Source: Syntrophothermus lipocalidus DSM 12680 (GTDB lineage: Bacteria > Bacillota > Syntrophomonadia > Syntrophomonadales > Syntrophothermaceae). From it: DNA of 64,000 nt. Where the stretch lies: the NCBI RefSeq assembly GCF_000092405.1, contig NC_014220.1, positions 1,674,001 through 1,738,000 of the forward strand, in the 5' to 3' direction. Below, piece by piece: positions 58,254 through 64,000 of the stretch; position 1 is the first letter of the stretch, and each line of letters opens with the position of its first letter. The notes beneath the pieces were generated by a model, which was given only the letters and a program-made list of their open reading frames with translations, ran no database searches and was not told where the DNA came from. The position numbers and the translations under genes were made by a program.

Positions 58254-60638
58254 TTAGCCGGGCGAGGCGCTACCCCCAGATATCCTACAGGCGACAGTGC
58301 CAAGTTTTCTAAAAACACCGGTTGAAGAAGAAAATGTTTTGTGTTTCTTGGTAGTCTGCACAAAGAGCCTGCCCCCGTCAGTTTTAAACGTGAGGGCTCC
58401 ATCTAAGTCCGTCCGGTAGATTTTTACTCCTGAATCATTCAACAATTCCAGAGTCTGCAGAGACGGGTGTCCAAATGGGTTGCCTTCACCCACAGATATG
58501 ACCGCCACCTTTGGGGATGCGGCCTTATAAAAAGCCTCGCTTAAGGACCCGCGGCTGCCGTGATGAGGCGCTTTGACCACTGTCGTCGGTTCGATCAGCT
58601 TCTTGGCAACCAACCGGTCCATAACTTTCCCATCAATGTCCCCGGTCAAAAGGAAACTGATGCGTCCGTACCGCAACCGCATCACGACCGAATCGCTGTT
58701 GTATGTGCCACCTTGGTTGGAGATCCGGCCCTCGTCGCTCGGTTCAGGGTAGAGAACGTCGATCGCCAGGTCGGGGTCCAGCCTAACCGCCTGCCCCTGT
58801 GAAAGTTCAACCACCTTCAGCGTCTTCACCTGTGTACCTGTTTGCAGTTCCTGGTAGTTGTATCCAGGCCAGGTTGTATCGCTTACTCCTAAAACCCGTG
58901 GTCGCATTTCCCTTATCACGGTCGATGCCCCACCGATATGGTCAATATCAGGGTGCGTTATCACTAACATATCGAGGCTCCTCAAGCCTTTTCTGGCCAG
59001 AGCCGGAACAACAACCTTTTCCCCTACGTCGTACAGCTGGTTACCGCCGCAGTCGACCAACATGAAACGGCCCTGAGGGGTCTTCACCAGAATCGAATCC
59101 CCCTGCCCTACGTCCAGAAAAGTTACCTCCAGCCATCCCTTGTCTCTGAACCCCGGTGTCACCAATAGTAGCCCCAGATAAACCACAAGGAGGAAGCAAC
59201 TTAACGCTAACAGTCTTTTGTCGGTCTTGACCCGGGTCGAACTCAAACAAACTAACCCCGCGTAAAAGCCTATCACCGACCAAAAAGGCGGAGCAGCCAC
59301 CCATAAGTAACTGCCAGGCAAATACGACAGCCATCTCGACATTTCCGTGATAACATCGACTGCGAGTCCAGCCGGGAGAAGAAAAACCGCTGCCAGCGGA
59401 GCAAACACCGTACTCACCAAAAATCCGATTAGGCCCAAAATCAAAGCCGCTCCCGAAAGGTAAGCCCCGAAAATATTGGCAAAAAGGGACGAAAACGAAA
59501 ACAAAGAAAAACTGTGGACGATTATCGGAAGCGTCGCCGCTTGTGCCGCCAGCGGGATGAGAATCGCGTCTACCACCTTACCCTGGTAAGGTATCATCTG
59601 ACGCCAGGCCGGGTAGAGCCAGATCAAGCCCCAGGTCGCAAGAAACGATAACTGAAAAGAAAGCTCGAAAAGCCATACCGGATTTAAGACAAGCATGATT
59701 AAACCTGATACCGCGAGGGCATTGGGCAAGTTGGGCTCTCGCCCTCCATAATAAGCGAGTAATCCCAGCCATGCCATCAGGGCTGCCCGTAACAACGAAA
59801 CCGGCCACCCAGTTAAACACCCGTATCCTAGAACCAACACGGCTGCCAATACCCCTTTGGTTCTCCTTCTGAGCTTCAGCACTTCACCGGTCCATACCCC
59901 CATAAGCATTACAAACCCCACGTTCATCCCGGACGCTGCCAGGATGTGGGCCAGTCCCGTCTTCTGAAAATCGCCATAGTCCTGGGGATCAATCTCGTCG
60001 CTGGTACCCAAAACGATCCCCTTGGCAATGGCTGCTGTGGTCTTGGGCAAATAACGTTCGATTGCCGCTTCCCCTTTAGCGCGGGCTGACAACATTAAGT
60101 ACTGAATAAAACTAGAACTACGACCGATTACCCGCAGGTCGTCCGGCTTCTTCACCGTCAGAATGTAGTAAACTTGGCGACGCTCCAGGTACTTTTTGTA
60201 GTTGAACTCTCCAGGATTGCCTGGCTCCCTAACCGTTTCAAGCTGGCCTTTTAAAGATAGATAATCCCCTTTCTGCACCGGCACCGCAGAACGCACTACA
60301 ACACGTAGCCGATTCATCCCAGGTTGCCCGGAATTGACGTGCAAGTAAAAGCTGGTTCTATCCGGCTTAACCGCCGGAAAATCCGATACTGTTCCCGTAA
60401 CTTCGACCCTTTTAGGCGTAGCCATTAAGGGAGGGACCTCCGGCACCCTGACACTCCAATAAAAAAGGCCGAAAGCGACTGCTCCCGCAAGGAGCAAACC
60501 TTCCCGCCACTTACCGGTGTAAACAAGGACAACTAAAATCATGCCGGCCCCTGCCCAAAACCAGGAGCTGTCATCGGTGCCGGCTACAAACAGTCCCAGG
60601 GCAAATCCGATGAAGAGCAGAACGTTAGGCTGGTTCAC
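58254..60638 (-). CDS. comEC: DNA uptake channel ComEC/Rec2
   Basis: 794 aa. An N-terminal DUF4131 domain (about 30-180), competence domain with multiple membrane helices (about 200-480, HILAASGMNVGFVML) and a C-terminal metallo-beta-lactamase-like domain: VTFLDVGQGDSILVKTPQG, ITHPDIDHIGGAS, TVVKAPHHGSRGSLSEAF. Carries transforming DNA across the membrane and probably degrades one strand. Downstream of comEA, with comEB missing between them. Confidence 0.96.
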   Translation of the reverse strand: MNQPNVLLFIGFALGLFVAGTDDSSWFWAGAGMILVVLVYTGKWREGLLLAGAVAFGLFYWSVRVPEVPPLMATPKRVEVTGTVSDFPAVKPDRTSFYLHVNSGQPGMNRLRVVVRSAVPVQKGDYLSLKGQLETVREPGNPGEFNYKKYLERRQVYYILTVKKPDDLRVIGRSSSFIQYLMLSARAKGEAAIERYLPKTTAAIAKGIVLGTSDEIDPQDYGDFQKTGLAHILAASGMNVGFVMLMGVWTGEVLKLRRRTKGVLAAVLVLGYGCLTGWPVSLLRAALMAWLGLLAYYGGREPNLPNALAVSGLIMLVLNPVWLFELSFQLSFLATWGLIWLYPAWRQMIPYQGKVVDAILIPLAAQAATLPIIVHSFSLFSFSSLFANIFGAYLSGAALILGLIGFLVSTVFAPLAAVFLLPAGLAVDVITEMSRWLSYLPGSYLWVAAPPFWSVIGFYAGLVCLSSTRVKTDKRLLALSCFLLVVYLGLLLVTPGFRDKGWLEVTFLDVGQGDSILVKTPQGRFMLVDCGGNQLYDVGEKVVVPALARKGLRSLDMLVITHPDIDHIGGASTVIREMRPRVLGVSDTTWPGYNYQELQTGTQVKTLKVVELSQGQAVRLDPDLAIDVLYPEPSDEGRISNQGGTYNSDSVVMRLRYGRISFLLTGDIDGKVMDRLVAKKLIEPTTVVKAPHHGSRGSLSEAFYKAASPKVAVISVGEGNPFGHPSLQTLELLNDSGVKIYRTDLDGALTFKTDGGRLFVQTTKKHKTFSSSTGVFRKLGTVACRISGGSASPG

Positions 60639-60681
60639 GATGCTTCTCCCCAGAAAACAACGTTAATAGCTAGACCGGCTT

Positions 60682-61299
60682 TTAGCGCACGGTTATCAGG
60701 TCTTTGATCTGCTCGTACCGCTTATCGCCAATGCCCGACACTTCCATTATTTCCTCGGGTGCCTTAAACCCTCCGTTTCTTTGCCGGTAATCTACAATCC
60801 GCTGGGCCAAAGACGGGCCTATCCCCGGTAACCGCTGATCTAATTCGTTCACAGAAGCAGTATTTATATTGACCTTACCACCTGTATCAAAACCCAAACT
60901 GTTCGCAGCGGTTGCGGTTTCAGGTAGTTGTTCCCCCAGCTTAGGAACCACTACCTTGCCCCCATCAACCAGGGTTTGTGCGAGATTGAGCTGGTTGATA
61001 TCTGCTTGGGCTGTAGGATGTGCCTTCTCCAGCACCTGAAACACCCTGTCGCCTGAATTCATTTGAAACACCCCGGGGTTCTCGACCGCCCCGGTTACGT
61101 GCACAAATATGGGAACCGGCTCCTCTTTTTCTTCGACCGTCTTTTGCGCGGTTTCCTCTACCACCACTTCTTCCGTCTGCAATTCTTCGCCGCCGGCCCG
61201 GTTATGCCTGTAATCGGCATACTTGAAACCGATAAAGAAAATAACAACAGCCGCAACTACCGCCAGTGCTTTCTTAACCCGAGCATCTTCTCCCAACAC
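60682..61299 (-). CDS. comEA: Competence DNA receptor ComEA
   Basis: 205 aa. One N-terminal membrane helix (about 9-25), a charged linker, an SLBB domain (VPIFVHVTGAVENPGVFQMNSGDRVFQVLEKA) and a C-terminal helix-hairpin-helix DNA-binding pair (VNINTASVNELDQRLPGIGPSLAQRIVDYRQRNGGFKAPEEIMEVSGIGDKRYEQI). Binds double-stranded DNA outside the membrane for ComEC. GTG start at 61299 or TTG at 61296. The 178 bp before it show no gene. Confidence 0.95.
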   Translation of the reverse strand: MLGEDARVKKALAVVAAVVIFFIGFKYADYRHNRAGGEELQTEEVVVEETAQKTVEEKEEPVPIFVHVTGAVENPGVFQMNSGDRVFQVLEKAHPTAQADINQLNLAQTLVDGGKVVVPKLGEQLPETATAANSLGFDTGGKVNINTASVNELDQRLPGIGPSLAQRIVDYRQRNGGFKAPEEIMEVSGIGDKRYEQIKDLITVR

Positions 61300-61477
61300 G
61301 ATTATAACCCCCGATGACAGTCACGAAAAAAGATTCACCGGCAATACTTAGATATCGAAGCACTTGACCTCGCCAATTTCCCAGGTCTAGTCCCCAATAC
61401 TGTCAACTTTAATTCTCCATACGTTGACAAAATCCTCCCCTTATCCCTGATATTTCATTTTGCTGATAAGAAATTTT

Positions 61478-61984
61478 TCATCTAGCGGTTGCCCGTTCCA
61501 TTTCCAATAGCCTTTTCTTTAATTCCACTCCTCCCGGAGCTGTGAAACCGCCGAACCCGTGCCGCGCCACTACCCGGTGACACGGTATTATCAGGGGACA
61601 AAGATTACGCTTCAACGCCTGCCCTACGGCCCTTGCTGCACCCGGCTGTCCCACAGCCCGAGCTATATCCGAGTAGGTTCTGGTTTGTCCGTAAGGTATA
61701 CAGCTAACCTGCTGGAGCACCCTGCGGGTAAACTCCGGGTACAAGGAAAAATCGACCTGGATACCCCAATCTTCGACAACTGTCCCTGCAAAGTATCCCT
61801 CTACTTTTTCCGTCACCGAAACAAACAAGCCCTGATCCCGAACCAGATCAGGGCCTGTTTTCTCGATAATCTGGGTGACCACCGCCTCCGGCGAAGGTAA
61901 AGGAAGCACTAAGAAACTGATGCGCGCACTATGCCCTGCTAAACCAACCCAACCCCACGCGGTTTCGAAAACGCTGTACCGCAT
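61478..61984 (-). CDS. ogt: Methylated-DNA-protein cysteine methyltransferase
   Basis: 168 aa. Suicide repair of O6-alkylguanine. A variable N-terminal domain (about 1-80) is followed by the DNA-binding part with YGQTRTYSDIARAVGQPGAARAVGQALKRN and the active site LIIPCHRVVARHGFGGFTAPGGVELKKRLLE (catalytic Cys in PCHRV). Lies between comEA and leuS on the same strand. Confidence 0.95.
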   Translation of the reverse strand: MRYSVFETAWGWVGLAGHSARISFLVLPLPSPEAVVTQIIEKTGPDLVRDQGLFVSVTEKVEGYFAGTVVEDWGIQVDFSLYPEFTRRVLQQVSCIPYGQTRTYSDIARAVGQPGAARAVGQALKRNLCPLIIPCHRVVARHGFGGFTAPGGVELKKRLLEMERATAR

Positions 61985-62064
61985 CTTGCCCCCGCCCTTC
62001 CCTCACGAACACCGTTTACAGAACCTCTGTCCTCTTCTTAATCCAACTACTACCCCTTCTTGTT

Positions 62065-64000
62065 TCAGTTCACCACTATGTTGACCAGTTTACCAGGCAC
62101 CGCGATGACTTTACGCACGGTTTTCCCTGCTAACATTTCTTGGATACGGTCCAAAGACATGGCAACGGTTTTCATTTCGTCCGGACCCGCACCCGAAGGA
62201 ACCATCGCCCTTTCTCTCACCTTGCCGTTAATCTGGACTACTATCTCAATCTCGTCTTTAACCAAAGCTTCTTCATCGTACTTCGGCCACTGCTGTTGAT
62301 GGACGCTTCCCTCGCCGCCTATCGCCTCCCACAGTTCTTCCGCTATATGAGGAGAAAACGGAGACAAAACCAAAACCAGCGCCTTCAAGGCCTCCTTGAC
62401 CACCGCCAGGTTCTGATGCTCGTTATCTTTATACTGGTAAAGGGCATTGACCAGTTCCATAATGGCGCTGATGGCAGTGTTAAAATTAAACCTTTTTTCG
62501 ATGTCCTCGGTCACTTTCTTGATGGTGAAATGGGTTCGATACCGCAGCTCGCGGTCGGCTGCACTCAGATTCGAACCGCCACCATAAGCTTCGACCCCCC
62601 GTACCTGGTTCGAATACTCGGCTACCAAGCGCCATACCCGGTTCAAAAACCGGTAGCAACCTTCCACCCCCTGGTCGCTCCACTCCAGGTCTTTTTCCGG
62701 AGGTGAAGCGAAGAGAATGAATAGCCGGGCGGTATCTGCACCGTAGGTGTTGATAATATCTTCTGGGCTCACTGTATTTCCCTTAGATTTCGACATCTTG
62801 GCCCCGTCCTTCAATACCATTCCTTGAGTGAGAAGGTTAGTAAACGGCTCCTCACAAGAGACCAGCCCCAGGTCATAAAGTACCTTGGTAAAAAACCGCG
62901 AGTACATCAGGTGCAAGATAGCGTGCTCAACCCCCCCGATGTACTGGTCGACCGGCATCCAGTAATCCACAGCCTCCTTGTCCCAAGGTCTGTCTTGAAC
63001 GTGAGGACTACAGTACCGGAAATAGTACCATGAGGAGCATACAAAGGTATCCATGGTGTCGGTCTCCCTTTTGGCCGGGCCCCCACAGCTAGGACACTCG
63101 GTGTTCACAAATTCATCTACGTAGGTCAAAGGGGACTCTCCCGTCGGCCGAAACTCGACGTTGAGAGGAAGCATTACCGGCAGCTGCTCGTACGGCACCG
63201 ACTGGGGACCGCAGTTATCACAGTAAACGATGGGGATAGGTGCTCCCCAGTACCGCTGGCGGGAAATGAGCCAGTCCCGCAACCGGTAGTTCACAGCTCG
63301 TCTCCCAATACCCCGATCCTCCATCCATTCGATGACTTTCTGCTTGCCGTCCTCATTGCCCAGCCCGTCAAACTGGCCCGAGTTAACCATGACCCCACCT
63401 CCCTCATAGGCGGCGGTCATGACATCGGGATCCAGTGACATCCCCTCGGGCTCGATTACCACCCGAACCGGAAGACCATACTTGCGTGCAAATTCAAAGT
63501 CCCTTTGATCATGGGCGGGAACTGCCATTATAGCCCCGGTCCCGTATTCCATCAGGACGTAGTTGGCTATCCAGATCGGCACCTTTTCCCCGTTGACCGG
63601 GTTTACTGCGTAGGCCCCAGCAAAAACCCCTTCTTTTTCAGTTTCCGTGGAAGTGCGGTCGATCTCGTTCAAAAATTTCATCCGATGTATAAACTCATCG
63701 ACCGCTTGCTGGTAAGGGGTGTCGCGAGTAAGCTTTTCCACCAAGGGATGCTCAGGAGCAAGCACCATATAAGTTATCCCGAAAACGGTGTCGGGCCTGG
63801 TAGTAAAGACCGAGACGGTTTCAGCCGAGCCGTCGATAGCCAAAGAAAACTCGCAGCCTTCGCTGCGTCCGATCCAGTTCTTCTGCATTATCTTGACTTT
63901 TTCCGGCCAGCCCGGCAACTTGTCAAGGTCGTTAAGAAGGCGCTCTGCATAATCGGTAATCTTAAAAAACCACTGTTCTAACGATTTCTTCTCTACCCTG
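62065..64000 (-). CDS. leuS: Leucyl-tRNA synthetase (5' partial)
   Basis: The frame is open from 63999 to the stop at 62065 (about 644 residues); the N-terminus with the HIGH motif lies beyond the window. Visible: the region before the editing domain ([18 protein letters not shown]), CP1 editing domain with [67 protein letters not shown], zinc-like [36 protein letters not shown] (class I ATP loop) and the anticodon-binding domain. Confidence 0.98.
   Translation of the reverse strand, partial: RVEKKSLEQWFFKITDYAERLLNDLDKLPGWPEKVKIMQKNWIGRSEGCEFSLAIDGSAETVSVFTTRPDTVFGITYMVLAPEHPLVEKLTRDTPYQQAVDEFIHRMKFLNEIDRTSTETEKEGVFAGAYAVNPVNGEKVPIWIANYVLMEYGTGAIMAVPAHDQRDFEFARKYGLPVRVVIEPEGMSLDPDVMTAAYEGGGVMVNSGQFDGLGNEDGKQKVIEWMEDRGIGRRAVNYRLRDWLISRQRYWGAPIPIVYCDNCGPQSVPYEQLPVMLPLNVEFRPTGESPLTYVDEFVNTECPSCGGPAKRETDTMDTFVCSSWYYFRYCSPHVQDRPWDKEAVDYWMPVDQYIGGVEHAILHLMYSRFFTKVLYDLGLVSCEEPFTNLLTQGMVLKDGAKMSKSKGNTVSPEDIINTYGADTARLFILFASPPEKDLEWSDQGVEGCYRFLNRVWRLVAEYSNQVRGVEAYGGGSNLSAADRELRYRTHFTIKKVTEDIEKRFNFNTAISAIMELVNALYQYKDNEHQNLAVVKEALKALVLVLSPFSPHIAEELWEAIGGEGSVHQQQWPKYDEEALVKDEIEIVVQINGKVRERAMVPSGAGPDEMKTVAMSLDRIQEMLAGKTVRKVIAVPGKLVNIVVN

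Noticed and set aside
1-64000. CRISPR arrays, rRNA genes, integrase/attachment sites beside the tRNA cluster
   Set aside because: No regularly spaced repeat array, rRNA signature, integrase gene or duplicated tRNA 3' end was found, although the island borders tRNA genes.

Overview
The window is a chromosomal piece of a Gram-positive, spore-forming (spoIIP, yqfC/yqfD), moderate-GC member of the Clostridia. The housekeeping gene order closely follows the Bacillus subtilis yqeV-sigA region (mtaB-rsmE-prmA-dnaJ-dnaK-grpE-hrcA-hemW-lepA; yqfC-yqfD-phoH-pgpH-ybeY-dgkA-cdd-era; glyQS-ccpN-yqfL; dnaG-sigA). A Syntrophomonas/Syntrophothermus-like anaerobe is my guess from gene content, not a demonstrated identification.

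Region 1 (1-10.3 kb) is an accessory island. It opens with an IS21-family element (istA partial, istB) abutting the right part of a second transposon that encodes an AAA+ ATPase and ends in three tandem degenerate repeats (end at 3091). A truncated inverted copy of that right end lies at 7125-7683. The two ends face each other across about 4 kb of AT-rich cargo: a TIR-like protein with a small membrane partner (candidate two-gene defence system), an IS21 relic, three unrecognised small genes and a 5'-truncated WYL gene. Beyond the second copy come a zinc-ribbon protein, a membrane-anchored Mrr-type nuclease and an AbrB/PIN toxin-antitoxin pair with a dyad on its promoter.

Region 2 (10.5-25.2 kb, minus strand): four tRNA genes (Asn, Met/Ile2, Glu, Val) with their own promoter and terminator. 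Between them and rpoD lies a strongly structured stretch of about 180 nt without a gene, which may be a non-coding RNA. Then come rpoD, dnaG, dgt, a flavoprotein, a secreted LysM cell-wall protein, ppdK with its regulatory protein, ccpN, and glyS/glyQ under a T-box leader.

Region 3 (25.2-34.7 kb, minus): two unrecognised membrane-anchored proteins, deoC, era, cdd, dgkA, ybeY, pgpH, phoH, yqfD and yqfC, tightly packed and mostly overlapping. The genes link membrane lipid and undecaprenol salvage, 16S rRNA maturation, c-di-AMP turnover and sporulation.

Region 4 (34.7-50.3 kb): an HD-GYP gene (plus), rpsU, a HIT protein, then the heat-shock operon hrcA-grpE-dnaK-dnaJ-prmA-rsmE-mtaB behind a near-consensus promoter and a perfect CIRCE operator, followed upstream by hemW, lepA, a YqxA-position protein, spoIIP and a holin-like membrane protein. 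mtaB appears to use a non-canonical AUC start.

Region 5 (50.3-64 kb): rpsT, a ferritin-like protein and larE (plus); copA, fdhD and holA (minus); an FAD dehydrogenase (plus); comEC, comEA, ogt and partial leuS (minus).

No CRISPR array, rRNA or integrase was seen.
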